The position numbers and the translations under genes are program-made. Below the pieces are notes generated by a model. That model had not been told where the DNA came from and did not search any database. It saw nothing but the letters and a program-made list of their open reading frames with translations. Below, piece after piece: positions 40,045-51,112 of a DNA stretch of 64,000 nucleotides. Each line of letters opens with the position of its first letter. The first letter of the stretch is position 1. Origin of the DNA: Bactericera cockerelli (taxonomy: Eukaryota > Arthropoda > Insecta > Hemiptera > Triozidae); the NCBI GenBank assembly GCA_024516035.1, contig CM044962.1, positions 7,970,659 to 8,034,658 on the forward strand, given 5' to 3'.

Positions 40045-41624
40045 CACTGGGGACCACAATTAGGGGAACGCTTTTTTAGCCCCATATTTCACCTTGAATT
40101 GTATACATTGTGGTGATGAAACATGATCTGAAAGATAGGTTTTTTTGTTGGGAACATAAAACAAGTCATTTTTTTGGGCTTCTTCAAAGGGAAAATTTTA
40201 TTTTTTGACAATAATCAAACAATGTCGAAAAAGTGACAAAAAACAAAGATTTGAAATTTCGAGATTTTAAAAAATCTCTGGAACACGTGGGCTCAATACC
40301 TTGTATTGCCTCCTCTAACACCAAGTAGGGTGTCCAATCGCTTCGGCATGCTTCGGATGAGCCTCTGGACGAATTCTCGAGACATCCGATCCCATTCTTC
40401 AACAACTGCCTTCTTGAGCTGCGCTATGGTGTCCGCGGGTGAATTCCTGTTCCGGATGGCCCTTTTCATATGGTCCCACACATGTTCTATGGGATTCATA
40501 TCTGGAGAGCGAGCAGGGTGCCGGAGGACCTCCAAGTTCACCTCCTGAAGGAAGCGCTTCACCTGGTTTGCCACGTGTGGACGAGCATTGTTGTGCATCA
40601 GGATCATCTCCTCCCCAATGAAGGGCTTGAAAGGAAGGACAATACCTTCAAGAACCTCTCTCCTGTACCACTCAGCAGTCAGCGTCCCTCCCTCCAGGAT
40701 ATACAGGGTTGTACGGCCGTTCAAACTTATACCCCCACAGACCATGATGGAACCGCCACCAAATTGGACTTTTCCAACAATGTTGCACTGTGAGTACCGT
40801 TCATTTGGGTGTCTAAGTACTCGGATACGGTTGTCATCTGACTTCAAGCTAAATTTACATTCGTCTGTAAACATACCCTTACCCAATTACGCATTGACCA
40901 TCTTCGCTAGTTGTTTGCGTACACGACCCTTTCAACTTTGTGCTGGTGATTGAGAAGAGGCGATCGCTTGGCTCTGTGGGACGTCACAGAACGCTCTCTG
41001 AGTCTTCTTCTTATTGTTTTAACAGAAAAATTCACATTATGGCTTCGTATCAACTCCCCGCGGACAGCAGTCGCGGCCATAAACCGGTTTTTCAGTGCAG
41101 GGAGCGTTATGTAGCGGTCTCCTCTTTGGTTTGTGACCTTTTGGGAACCTGTCCACGTCGCCTTCTGTATTCACCAGTCTGCCTGTAGCGTTTAACAACT
41201 CGATGAATCACTGATTTTGACACGTGAAGGAAATTTGCCACTGTTCTGTAGGTTTGTCCGGCTTCAATCAACGCAACCGCCCGGGCAACCTCTACTTCAC
41301 TCAAATCGGACATATTGTAAGAAAATCACTTTATTTGACAATTAAAAGCTTCATAAAGTCACCAAATTTTAGCACTTGACCTTAGGTAAGAGAATAATGA
41401 AACTTCCATGTTCGTCAGGTAGCCATGAAATCATGGGTTTTAGAGGTACTCTCAGTAAACTTGTAAGAATGTGTCTCTTAGTAGGATACATCTGTGTAAA
41501 TGTCGCATAAATTGATAGACCATCGTATATGTAACAATATAAAGTTAAATAGGGGTCCCTAAAGTGAACACAGTACATTAAATTCGAAATCATCTGAGCG
41601 TTCCCCTAATTGTGGTCCCCAGTG
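40045..41624. mobile_element. Tc1-like transposon, 1,580 bp, inactive
   Basis: The inverted ends are CACTGGGGACCACAATTAGG and GGAACGCT, exact over 28 bp. The element is flanked by TA (40,043-40,044 and 41,625-41,626). It contains one broken transposase on the minus strand. The perfect ends beside a decayed gene suggest that the ends are young or were conserved by trans-mobilisation. Confidence 0.92.
40293..41313 (-). pseudogene. Tc1-like transposase pseudogene (DD34E, second D changed to N)
   Basis: The N-terminal part (41,107-41,313, MSDLSEVEVARAVALIEAGQ, HTH-type VANFLHVSKSVIHRVVKRY) and the C-terminal catalytic part (40,293-40,886) are separate open frames. About 220 bp of frame-disrupted sequence separates them. 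The span, 1,021 nt, is not a multiple of three, so there is at least one frameshift. The catalytic region shows FTDEC (first Asp), MHNNARPH where HDN is expected (Asp replaced by Asn), and SPDMNPIEHVWD (Glu), with 34 residues between the last two. The enzyme cannot be active as written. Confidence 0.9.
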
Positions 41625-41626
41625 TA

Positions 41627-41920
41627 GTATGAATTCTTTGTGGTGAAGGTAGAGCCTTTTTAAAATATTTTTGGGTAGCACAGATTACTTAAGGAAACAA
41701 GATTAAAGTTGAGCTTTGTCAGACACGCCCTCAAGTCGGAGTTTCAACCAATCACAGCGCACTATAGCACGAGGTCAGGGATAGTGTCCACTCAGATTAA
41801 ATCTAATCCTGTTTCATAATTCGACCTTCAGAGCCTCGTCTATATCCTTTGCATGATTTTTTCTCTACTTTGGTAATGCCGCCACTGGTTGTTACTCATA
41901 TAATGTTATTGTTGTTGTTA
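41627..41920. other. Gene-free spacer
   Basis: CAAGTCGGAGTTTCAACCAA and CCTGTTTCATAATTCGACC recur in relaxed form near 26,630-26,765, so an unnamed dispersed repeat is likely. No gene is seen. Confidence 0.4.
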
Positions 41921-42062
41921 TCATATCTGTGTTAATCACATTCGTGATATCACAACTACTCTAACTCAAGCTTTTTCGAAATCTACGCTGAAACCGGGAC
42001 TTGAACCACCGACCTCCAAATTACATGTCCGCCGCCTCTTCGATCTAGCTACTGAGGTCGGT
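41921..42062 (-). repeat. SINE-6 copy
   Basis: ATCATATCTGTGTTAATCAC, AATCTACGCTGAAACCGGGA, CCGCCGCCTCTTCGATCTAG: inverted body, B box and head. Confidence 0.75.
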
Positions 42063-42104
42063 GTTGTTTCTCATACAAGTCTCTACTTGTAACAGTAGTT
42101 CCTT

Positions 42105-42172
42105 GTTTTTTCTGCCCAGTCGGGATTCGAACCCAGGTCAGTTTGCTACTCCCACGGTGACTGCTGTGCGAC
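42105..42172 (-). repeat. SINE-4/8-like fragment
   Basis: TTCTGCCCAGTCGGGATTCG, AACCCAGGTCAGTTTGCTAC and TCCCACGGTGACTGCTG: inverted B box and head only. Confidence 0.55.
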
Positions 42173-42853
42173 TTGGGACACCCACAACACTCATGGTGGT
42201 GGTTTTTTTTTTGAAAAGTTAATACCCCTAAGTTGAAAACAGCTGTACAGAGTACTCACAGAACCAACGGGCGTGTCGTCTGATTCATCTTGGTGAGGTA
42301 TTCTGAGTTTTTGTATATCGTAGCAGTAGTAATAGTCGTACATTAACGTGGTGCCTAGAAGGAATAATTTATTTATTTATCGTATGGCTTTGTTACACAT
42401 CTCAAAGTGAAAAGACATATGTAATAAACTTGATCGGGAAATCTGGATGGCAGTGATTGTCTGATCGCCAAAATTCTCAGTACTTTAGCCGCATGTCAAT
42501 GCGTTGCCTTATGGTGAACCACGAGGAGGCGTACTAACATTTCACCCCAGAAGGAATAATAAAAAAATATCTACAGTGGATTGCATATTCGTACTCTCAC
42601 TAAAATACTGATTAATTCGTAAATATAATGAGCCATTAGCCATTTGATTGTGTATAAAAGTGTTTGTCAAGTCCATGATTAAATCTGTTCATTATTAAAA
42701 ATAATAATAATAAATAATTTCTTTTACTTTTCATTTCTTTTTGTATACAGAGGACCCATCCTAAGCCATTTTTATTTGGCTTCTAAGATAAGATGGCTTA
42801 GTGCTAAGATGGCTTAGCAATTATGCAATGGGGTTCTGGAGACATACTTGAAG
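42173..42853. repeat. Gene-free region with a dispersed repeat
   Basis: 42,385-42,520 (TATGTAATAAACTTGATCGG; TTGTCTGATCGCCAAAATTC; GTCAATGCGTTGCC) is the inverted relative of 1,903-2,020. The rest is AT-rich, with an imperfect repeat GATGGCTTAGTGCTAAGATG near 42,793. Confidence 0.45.
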
Positions 42854-43065
42854 TGCACTGGTAGTCAAGTGGTTAACGCGCTAGTCTGGTATTCCAGGTA
42901 GCGTAGAGACCCGTTGGTTCGAATCCCACCCAGTGCATACATTTTTCCTCATTAATTTGAGTTTGTGACCACATATGAATAAGACTCTGAGGGTTAGGTG
43001 GTAGAAAATGCTTTGAGCATTAACCTCGTCTGGTAGTTACGTTCCACTAAAGAGTGTTATTATTA
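42854..43065 (+). repeat. SINE-1, full-length
   Basis: GTGCACTGGTAGTCAAGTGG to AAGAGTGTTATTATTATTAT. It has substitutions in the head (GGTATTCCAGG; GTAGAGACCCG). Confidence 0.85.
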
Positions 43066-43094
43066 TTATTGAAGTAGACCGAGTGTCGTTGCAC

Positions 43095-43225
43095 ACTAAG
43101 CTACACCACTTTTTATGAGTAGAACTCACGGTGACCTGGGTTCGAATCCCAGCAGAGGAGAAGTTTTTCTTGAACTCGTACCTCCTGAGGAATGATGAGT
43201 AGTTGTTTGTTCGAGTCTGAATATT
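43095..43225 (+). repeat. SINE-4 relative
   Basis: GTAGAACTCACGGTGACCTG, GGTTCGAATCCCAGCAGAGG, then AAGTTTTTCTTGAACTCGTA and CTGAGGAATGATGAGTAGTT. The 5' end is diverged. Confidence 0.6.
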
Positions 43226-43579
43226 GATTTCTGGCGGCTTTATGAGCAAGCAATGAGGTACTAGGTTAATGTAATAGTGCTGAGTTACCCACTAATGTGA
43301 CATAATGACATAGAGAGAGAAAGTATATTTATTTATATACGGCCGTGTGACGACTACGTCACTTGACTACGAAGTCCGGCTTTCTGGACATTTTTTTTAA
43401 ACAAGATTTTTACAAGATTTCAAGGTAAAGGTGGAACATTTTTATCAACATTTTTTTAAATTTGTTTGGTTAATGGAATAAGTGGTAGTTGAGAATATGA
43501 ACTGAATCTTTCAAGATTTTTAAACTCATATCAATGATCTTCTTAGCAACCACATGCATAGATTTAATAATAAAATAAA
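43226..43579. other. Gene-free spacer
   Basis: Contains CGACTACGTCACTTGACTAC, short inverted words without a matched partner elsewhere. Nothing is recognised. Confidence 0.4.
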
Positions 43580-43836
43580 TAAATGTGTTTCTTTGTGTTA
43601 TTATATCACAATTTTAGTGGGTAGTGCAGAATTATAGGACTTTACCATATCTTTAATATCCCAATATTTTATTTTTGCCTATAATTCCCCCACTGGTCAC
43701 TGCTAACAATAAAGCAGCTACTCATTTTTCCTCACGAAGTATGAGTGGACCCCGAACACCCAAGTACAGAGCAGATAGAATCCTGCCCCGCTGGGGATCG
43801 AACCCAGGTCACCGTGCGTGCAATGCCTAGCGCGCT
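43580..43836 (-). repeat. SINE-4, long form
   Basis: Inverted copy: head TAGCGCGCTAGGCATTGCAC near 43,835, B box GACCTGGGTTCGATCCCCAG, body GGTCCACTCATACTTCGTGA, TGAGTAGCTGCTTTATTGTT, AATTGTGATATAATAACACAAA. The long body is shared with 49,195-49,475 and 63,585-63,855. Confidence 0.8.
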
Positions 43837-44389
43837 AAATCTTTATACCCCAGTAATGCCACCACCGCACAAGTTGTTACTCATACAAACTACTCATTTG
43901 AATTATTCTAAGACTCGTAAGTCTAAGTACTCATTTTTCTCGAGGTAAGACTGAACCCCTGAAAAACACAGTACATAGATTCCATGTACATTGTACATAG
44001 TACATGGAATAGATAATTGGCACATTCCCTGTAAACCAAGGGCTCGATGAGGCTTTTGTACTATGATTTATCAACAATAAACAATTTTTTTAGTAAATCT
44101 TTCAGTTACACATTGAACACACACACCAAAAATAATAACCCTACATTCCAATTTCTATAATTTTATTATTGGAATAATCATGAATATGTTTATTTCCTGT
44201 TGCACATTGCATACCCAGTTAGTTTTGAGGCGTTAATAAGAATTTCGCTATTCTTATTACGGAATTATTTTGATGGTCAAGCCTATAACTTTAGGGCAGT
44301 ACAATATTACACTGTATTTATTAAGTGGATAGTGTTGGGAATCCAGGCTATCCAGATTCCAACACTGGTTTTATTTTAATAAGTTTTCA
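43837..44389. other. Gene-free region with a SINE-4 scrap and a hairpin
   Basis: A second partial SINE-4 lies at 43,845-43,975. At 43,979-44,010 ATTCCATGTAC pairs with GTACATGGAAT. The rest is AT-rich, with nothing coding. Confidence 0.45.
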
Positions 44390-44680
44390 TCCTAGGGTGG
44401 CGTCATCGTGAACGATGGTAGCCAGACAGTAGAGCAATGAGTCGGCACTTCTAGCACTGTCTTTACAAGGAGGCTAATAATTGACAAGTGCCTCCAGAAC
44501 CAAGCCAATGCTGGTCTACTCCCTGTTTAGAGTCCCCCAGCCAGACTGCTAGTCTACTCCTTGTTTAAAGTCCCCCAGCCAAACTGTTGGTCTACTCCTG
44601 TTTAAAGTCCCCCAGCCAGACTGCTGGTCTACTCCCTGTTTAAAGTCCCCCAGCCAGACTAATAGTTCTACTGAATGCAA
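44390..44680 (+). repeat. Dispersed repeat with 38-bp tandem core
   Basis: GGTGGCGTCATCGTGAACGA, GGTAGCCAGACAGTAGAGCA and AAGGAGGCTAATAATTGACA are followed by four 38-bp units (CTGGTCTACTCCCTGTTTAA, AGTCCCCCAGCCAGACTG). An inverted relative is at 53,690-53,895 and smaller pieces are near 16,020 and 20,210. It is unnamed; no tRNA or 5S head is visible. Confidence 0.7.
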
Positions 44681-44865
44681 ATACGACGTACTAATAAGCA
44701 TTTATTTGTGTTCATTGTTCACAGGTATGTACGAGTGTACTTCTTGGAAGCGCTCTGCAAATCCAGTATACTCAGGTAGAACTAGATAAGTCGTTAGTCC
44801 TAGTTTTTCCAAGTAAAGTAATAACAAAATTAATAAGAATATCGCTTCAAGTGTGACTGTAGTGC

Positions 44866-45000
44866 GCGCGATTAGCTCAGTGGTTAAACACTCGCTTGCC
44901 TTGCGGAAGGTCCCGGGTTTGGGATGCTACAACACAGATCAAAAGCGTCTACAGTAGCTCCTGTTTCATGGCTACGAAATAAAAACGGCTGTGAAATACT
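44866..45000 (+). repeat. SINE-3 with internal deletion
   Basis: The head GCGCGATTAGCTCAGTGGTT ... GGTCCCGGGTTTGG joins directly to GATGCTACAACACAGATCAA and ends GGCTGTGAAATACTCATC. The middle of the body is missing. Confidence 0.8.
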
Positions 45001-45809
45001 CATCTTTTAAAATAAGTAAAAAAATACACCAACTCTGTGATTTCAAGTCAATACTGAAGTTTTTTGCGCTACAATGTTAATTTTTTTGTCTATAGTAGAT
45101 GATGCGGCAAAGGCTATACAATTATTCCAAAGCCATATATATTAGTTAACTAATATTTGCACTAGAAAGCATGGGAATATTTTGTGAAGAAGGAAAAAAA
45201 AATAGGTCAAAGAAATTGAAAAAAAAGGCTCATAGACAATACCTGAAACTCTAAAGGGCCAGTGAATTTCCAATTCAACAAAGCAGCATTGCCACACAAA
45301 AAAGCAATGCTGGAACCATATTGTCAGTGCTTCCGATGAAAAGAAAAGATGACACCTTGGTTTACTAGAAGTTATATTAATTTTTTTTTTTTTTTAAATA
45401 TTTTTGTTGTTGGTGTTGGTACATAGGTATTACTATTATGAAAGGGCATATGACATTCAAACATGCTCCCTACCTTTCAGAAGATTTACTACCATGTATA
45501 ACAGCAGTATTTATCATATATAAATAAAAGAAGTATAATAATATGTATAATACTATGTATATAATAATAAAAGAAGAAGAAAATAATAATAGTACTTATC
45601 AACAGCATCCCTTTTGTCAAGAGTAGCAGTTGAAAGTATCTACCTTTCATGCTTTTCTTTCAAAGAAATGAGTATTTATAGGAATGAGAACATTCACATC
45701 GTCCCCAGCATTGGTAATCATTATTAGCATGAGTAGCAGTGTAAAATATTTGCCTTGGTGAATCACCTCCACGTGCTGGTAATATCGTCGACCTTTGCCC
45801 CCTCATTAT
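45001..45809. other. Gene-free region
   Basis: AT-rich. Short amino-acid-like runs around 45,170-45,370 (for example CATTGCCACACAAAAAAGCA) hint at a decayed transposon but give no identifiable domain. No gene is called. Confidence 0.4.
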
Positions 45810-46075
45810 CTCTCCCTCGCTCTCTTTCTCTTTTTCTATCTCTCTCTCTCTTTTTCTCTCTTTCTTTCTCCCTTTCTTTCTCTCTCTTTCTTTCCTCTTT
45901 CTCTCTCTCTCTTACTTTCTCTCTCTCTTTCTCTCTCTATCCCTCTCTTTCTCTCTCTCTCTCTCTCCCTCTCTCCCTCCCTCATTATCTCTCTCTATCC
46001 CTCTCTTTCTTTCTCTCTATCTGTCTCTTTTTCTCTCTCCCTCCTTAATTATCTTTCTCTCTCTCTTTTGGACAT
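45810..46075. repeat. CT-rich microsatellite
   Basis: (CT)n with TTTC and CCCT interruptions. The two long Ser/Leu/Phe frames are repeat translations. Confidence 0.95.
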
Positions 46076-46194
46076 TTTACACTGAATTGCACCATCCCTA
46101 GTTATTTAGCTTGATTTATGAATAGGTTTTGCACTCGTTTTCATATAGATTTCTGTGAAACTTATCTCGTGTTTAGCTGCATAGAATAACCTAT

Positions 46195-46408
46195 AATAAT
46201 AACACTCTCTAGTGGAAGGTAACCACCGGGCGAGGTAAATGCTCAAAGCCTTTTCTACCACCTAACCGTCAGAGTCTTATTATTAGGTGTCAAAAAAATC
46301 ACATTAATGAGGCTAAAGTCATGCATTGGGTGGGATTCGAACCAACGGATCCCTACGCTACCTGGATTAACAGACTAGCGCGTTAACCACTTGACTACAG
46401 CAGTGCAC
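46195..46408 (-). repeat. SINE-1, full-length
   Basis: The tail AATAATAACACTCTCTAGTG leads to the inverted body, GTGGGATTCGAACCAACGG-type B box and CCACTTGACTACAGCAGTGC. The head carries a 3-bp insertion (CAG). Confidence 0.8.
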
Positions 46409-46669
46409 CTCTTGATTGAATCACATGGGTGCCAAAGGCATTATAACCACCCTTGATCAAACTTTGTTTATCTTTCATTAACTATACCTTTTTACTGCAC
46501 CTGTATATTAAAAAATGTAAATAAAGATGGATCAAAATTGTTGAATAATAATAATAATAATATTTAAATGCAGTCTTACCTGTTAACGTCTAAGGAATAT
46601 GGTTTATTCCAGATGTTAATGTATCTTATGTACGGATAAAAAAAAAATATATCTTGATTTGTGTGCCAT
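46409..46669. other. AT-rich spacer
   Basis: Contains (AAT)n near 46,548-46,562 and an A-run. Nothing else is seen. Confidence 0.4.
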
Positions 46670-46960
46670 AATAATAATAATAATGGGTATCCCCTGCTCG
46701 GCGCGGGGATAATATATCGCGTTACACTTGAGGATATCCACCGTAAGGAAGTCAAGGTGTTCCGGCTTACCCGGGCGGGGTACCTTGCATTCTTGAGTGT
46801 ACCTACCGCCCGGCGGACCTTCAAGATCTTTGCCAAGGGGACCTCACCTAACCTTGACGGGGCCGTGTGAGCCGGAGAGAGAGTGCAGGTTCCGACTGGC
46901 TGACTCGGCTGAGTCTGTGATTCCTATGGTACTTGCTTGATCGAAGTTCGGCAGGTTTCC
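46670..46960. other. GC-rich island of unknown origin
   Basis: Starts at ATAATAATAATAATGGGTAT and is markedly GC-rich (CTGCTCGGCGCGGGG; CTTACCCGGGCGGGGTACCT; CCGCCCGGCGGACCTTC) between AT-rich flanks. A plus-strand frame reads VTLEDIHRKEVKVFRLTRAG and ends GTSPNLDGAV, and the minus strand is open too. No domain is recognised. It may be the 5' part of a retroposon whose (ATT)-type end abuts it. Confidence 0.4.
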
Positions 46961-47407
46961 TCTGTTTAGTTTTAACTTTAAAGTTTATTTATCTTCGTAT
47001 AGGTATTTTACATAGCACGTTGAACACCATGAAATCCACCACCGTGTTTTACTGATGTTTCGTGAAAGTCACCGGTGGGTGTCATATAGATTTTTCAGAG
47101 CACATTTTAATGATACTCAGTTAGGAAACCCACCTTTGACCTAAGGAGGACATAATTAAAAATCCCAATTCTGTCCCATTTATCTGGGAAAAAACTAGAA
47201 GAAAGCCTCGATGTTCAACGTGATAAGAATAAAAAACGTTCTAGTGAAAAGCTACAGGTCATGCGCAAGGTCTTTCTCTACAAGATTCGCTGCTTCGAAG
47301 TTTTGATGAATTTAAGATTGGACCATCTACATAGGACAAGTCCGATGTTTTTATTTATGATTAAACATATTAGATTTTTATTATTAAGTAATTTTTTATT
47401 ATTAAAC
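46961..47407. other. Gene-free spacer
   Basis: No repeats that I can match and no open frame of interest. ATTATTAAACATATTAGAT occurs twice near 47,360-47,413. Confidence 0.4.
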
Positions 47408-47530
47408 ATATTAGATCAAGTTTTATTTACATAGAATATATACAATATATACATACATAGAAATTGAGATTAATAAAACAAAACTTGATCAAGCGCGGTG
47501 CTAATGCTAACGGCATTTTCTTCCGTTGTT
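47408..47530 (-). repeat. Dispersed repeat with inverted GATCAAGTTTT ends
   Basis: GATCAAGTTTTATTTACATA, AAAACAAAACTTGATCAAGC, then AATGCTAACGGCATTTTC: inverted relative of 16,818-16,925. Confidence 0.5.
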
Positions 47531-47784
47531 GAAATCCGTTGAGTAGTTTCTGAGATTTGCGCGCTGCAAGGAATCAAAATGACAGACTGGTATGAAGTTG
47601 CTCGCGAGATTACGACTTGTCTAGAAACGATTTTTTTTGTAATTTTTTACTTCCGATATCTATAAAATAATATTATCTTCTCAAAAGTATATTTTTTCCC
47701 CAAAGTCTATGTCTATTGGTAGAATTATAACTTCTTACCAATTTGTGACCACTTTTTTTAGATCTCTATTTCTTTCCTACTTTT

Positions 47785-47982
47785 TTTCTCTCTCACTCTC
47801 TCTCTCACTCTTACACATACTCACACACTCATTTTTTCACATCTCTCGCTCACTCTCTTATTCTTTCACCTCTCTCTCTGCCTCTCTATCTCTCCCCTTT
47901 TGTCCCTCCTCTCTCTTGGTCACATGCCTACATGCGTTACATAAATAGCACGCGCTCGCCTCTCTCTCTCTCTCTCTCTTCC

Positions 47983-48017
<35 letters not shown>

Positions 48018-48042
48018 TCTCTTCTCTCTCTTCCCTCTCTCT

Positions 48043-48130
<88 letters not shown>

Positions 48131-48142
48131 TTTCTCTCTCAG
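47785..48142. repeat. CT-rich microsatellite
   Basis: Two blocks of (CT)n, the second at 47,958-48,142 nearly pure, are separated by CACATGCCTACATGCGTTAC. Confidence 0.95.
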
Positions 48143-48689
48143 CCTTGGCCCAATTCCTAGAGAGTCAGTAGTGTGTTCTGCAGGCGAGGCGACCAGAACG
48201 GCAAGATGACTCATCCGTGGCATACACCGCCTCATGTATACAGGGTGGACACAAAGTCTCACCCCACTCGGCGCGAAAGCCAGTAACTGTAAAGCCAGCC
48301 TAAAACTAACACTATAAGATAAGGTTTTTTTTAAAGCTTTATTAGGAGGACAAAGTACAATGGTAAAATTAAGAAAAAAAAAAAAAAAAAACAAACAAAC
48401 AAACAAATGACAAAATAAATAAGTAAAAAAAGAAAACAACAATAATGTCCTACCTAAAGGGCGGGGTTATTGCCTGTGGCAATCTCTTCCACCCAACCCT
48501 TAGTAAGGTTGAGTATGTTTGAAAGGTGTAGTTGAGAGGATTTCTCATGAAAAAATATCATTATTCTACCAATTGTTTTTCTAGACATATACAGCATAGA
48601 ACACACATGCTGGGAGTAGGGTCAGACTTTGTGATCACCCTGTCTGTATACACATGTGCCATGTCATTGTGTTGAACATGTATCTATAC
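48143..48689. repeat. Retroposon fragments and an ACAGGGTGG scrap
   Basis: ATACAGGGTGGACACAAAGT (48,239) resembles foldback ends. A block with A-run and CAAA repeats (48,370-48,410) precedes AAAGGGCGGGGTTATTGCCT (48,456), the recurrent dispersed repeat. Confidence 0.5.
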
Positions 48690-48770
48690 ATGCGTTGGTG
48701 ATCGAAGTGGTTAGGACGCTAGTCTGGTGATCCAGGTAGCACAAATGCATGCACTTGTTCTCATGTTTTT
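48690..48770 (+). repeat. tRNA-like SINE head, diverged SINE-1 relative
   Basis: GTTGGTGATCGAAGTGGTTA, GGACGCTAGTCTGGTGATCC and AGGTAGCACAAATGCATGCA. The B box is lost. Confidence 0.45.
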
Positions 48771-48779
48771 TATGTAAAT

Positions 48780-49194
48780 AATAATATTATTATTTTACAC
48801 TTTATTAGTTATAAATGGACATATGTACAATACAAATAATTACTTTAACAATAAAAAAAAAAAATGGAAACAATATATACAGTAAAAATGAAAAAGGATA
48901 GAAAAATATATAAAAACATATGTATGTCCTAACTTAAAGGCGGGGTTATTGCCTATGGCAATCTCACCCACCCAACCCAATAATAATCCTCGAAAAGGGC
49001 GTGTATAACGGAAAAAGCCATTTTATACATAGATTACAATATTTCTATATTTGAGAGTTCGACCAAATATTGGCACCAATCAACTGCTGGGTTTAAACAT
49101 TAATAAGCTTTAGAGAGGGACTCATTTGTTCCCTGGTTTTGCGTATAAACAAGACGTGTCTCATAATACTATTAGCAGTAAAAATAATAATAAT
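48780..49194. repeat. Retroposon-like repeat plus spacer
   Basis: TTTACACTTTATTAGTTATA, an A-rich block, and AAAGGCGGGGTTATTGCCTA with GGCAATCTCACCCACCCAAC (48,940-48,980) occur in the same order as at 48,340-48,505 and 52,320-52,400. The remainder to 49,194 is unremarkable. Confidence 0.5.
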
Positions 49195-49475
49195 AATGCT
49201 TTTTCTTTGTGTTATTATGTCACAATTTTTTAGTTCGTAGCGCAGAATCATAGGACTTTACCACTTTAATTTACGATATCTTGTATTATTTTCTTGCCTA
49301 TGATTCTGCCCCTGGTCGCTGCTTCACATCAAAGCAGCTACTCATTTTTTCCTCACGAGGTATGAGGGACCCCGAACGTCCAAGACCAGAGCAGAAAAAA
49401 TCCTCCCCCGCTGGGAATCGATCCCAGGTCACCATGCGTGCAATGCCTAGAGCGCTAACTCACTCTGCCACAGTG
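49195..49475 (-). repeat. SINE-4, long form
   Basis: The inverted body GTGTTATTATGTCACAATTT, TAGGACTTTACCACTTTAAT, CTGCTTCACATCAAAGCAGC, CGCTGGGAATCGATCCCAGG ends in a head near AACTCACTCTGCCACAGTGA. Confidence 0.8.
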
Positions 49476-49579
49476 ACTACGTACTATTAGCAGTATTACA
49501 TGCAAGTTGGACTATTGCAGAACGGTATATGGATGAGACATCCGTACTCAAACTATACTAAATACCTACAGAACATTGG

Positions 49580-49665
49580 TACTTGAATTTGACGTAATTG
49601 GGACTCGAACCACCGATCTCCCGATGGTCCGGCGCCTTATCGATCGAGCTACCGAGTTCAGTGGA
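49580..49665 (-). repeat. SINE-6-like head
   Basis: TTGGGACTCGAACCACCGAT, GCGCCTTATCGATCGAGCTA on the plus strand: inverted B box and head. The downstream body differs from other SINE-6 copies. Confidence 0.6.
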
Positions 49666-49790
49666 TCATCCATATCAATATTAAAGGTTACCCTGTTTTT
49701 CAATATTTGAGGTAAATCCCATGCATATTTGAGGTAAATCCCATGCATGACTCACTCGAAACATGCATTGTCTTTTGCAAAGGTTGATGG

Positions 49791-49796
<6 letters not shown>

Positions 49797-49824
<28 letters not shown>

Positions 49825-49831
49825 CCCTCTC

Positions 49832-49883
<52 letters not shown>

Positions 49884-49920
49884 CTCTCCCTCCCTCCCTC
49901 CCTCCCTCCCTCCCTCTTTC
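49797..49920. repeat. CT / CCCT microsatellite
   Basis: (CT)n grades into (CCCT)n. A 22-bp direct repeat CATGCATATTTGAGGTAAATCC-like lies just upstream at about 49,695-49,748. Confidence 0.95.
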
Positions 49921-50789
49921 TTTTAGGCTAGTCAATATACATAAATACGCAAGAATCGCCTTATATGGATCTCTTTTCTTATTCCCCAAAAAAAACCAAA
50001 AACTGATATCAAAACGACCGACGCGACGTCTGCAAATATCGAATTTGGTAATCGATTTGATACTTACGATACGTCTTGTTGTTTTGCACACGTAACATCC
50101 GTCCGTCCACATAACGTAATGAAGTTTCACTTCTAACTCCCCTGTCAACCATGTCTAACACCATGGAGGAATCAGTAATGGAGGACTCGGCATGCCTGAT
50201 GGTAAACTGTCATAGAAACAAACTATCCAATATGGCTACCGTTGAAAAACCCCGTTCTGAATAACTGAATTGGGACGTTAAGCCCAAAGTTCAATAATTT
50301 AACATGGCAGGAGACCTCCTTCTATCACCGGTAATATTCGGACATCCTTCTTTCTATGACCGGTAATATTCGGACTTCATCTTCATTAACTTTTCTTTTT
50401 TTTTGAAATGGCTACCGTTATATCCTTAAAAAGCATATAAAGAAGAAGAATAATGAATTTGTTATTGTTGTTATTTTCTCTGCGTTTCAGGCATCCAAAA
50501 TGGCCGATTTTATGTGACAGGTTCATTATTATTATTATTATTTTACACTTTATTAAATAAGGACATATAATACTAACAGTTCATTACAAATTAATATACG
50601 ATGCAAGAGGTAGGAAAAAATTGAGAAAAAGTAAATAGATATAAAAAATAAACACCATGTAAAGCACCCTTTAAGCTGGGCTAAGAAATAGGTCAATTTA
50701 TGTAAAACGGCCCGGTTTGGGTCATATTGTTCTTTATTATTTAAAACATTTTATCCTTATGTGAACTGAGCTCTGATAATTATAATATA
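49921..50789. other. Gene-free region
   Basis: A two-copy 40-bp repeat (ACCGGTAATATTCGGACATC / ACCGGTAATATTCGGACTTC, 50,317-50,375) and a retroposon-like block TTTACACTTTATTAAATAAG (50,542) are present. CAAAATGGCCGATTTTATGTG is AT-balanced but not coding. Confidence 0.45.
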
Positions 50790-51080
50790 CTAGCGGGCTG
50801 CACCCGCTTCGCCAAGCTATCACACACACACCACCCATACATCACACACCACACCCACACACCACATACACACACCACACACACACATACATCTACACAC
50901 ATCGACACACACACACCCATCCACACACAAAAACATCCGCACACATCCACACACACACACACCCACCCACCCACCCACCCACACACAGAACACAACACAC
51001 CACACACAAACCACACACAACACCACACACATCCACACACACCCATCCACACACACACATCACCACACACACACACATCA

Positions 51081-51112
<32 letters not shown>

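Noticed and set aside
44716..44846. A possible exon after TTGTTCACAG, reading VCTSVLLGSALQIQYTQ
   Set aside because: Two frames are open, there is no family match and no partner exon in phase; chance is likely.
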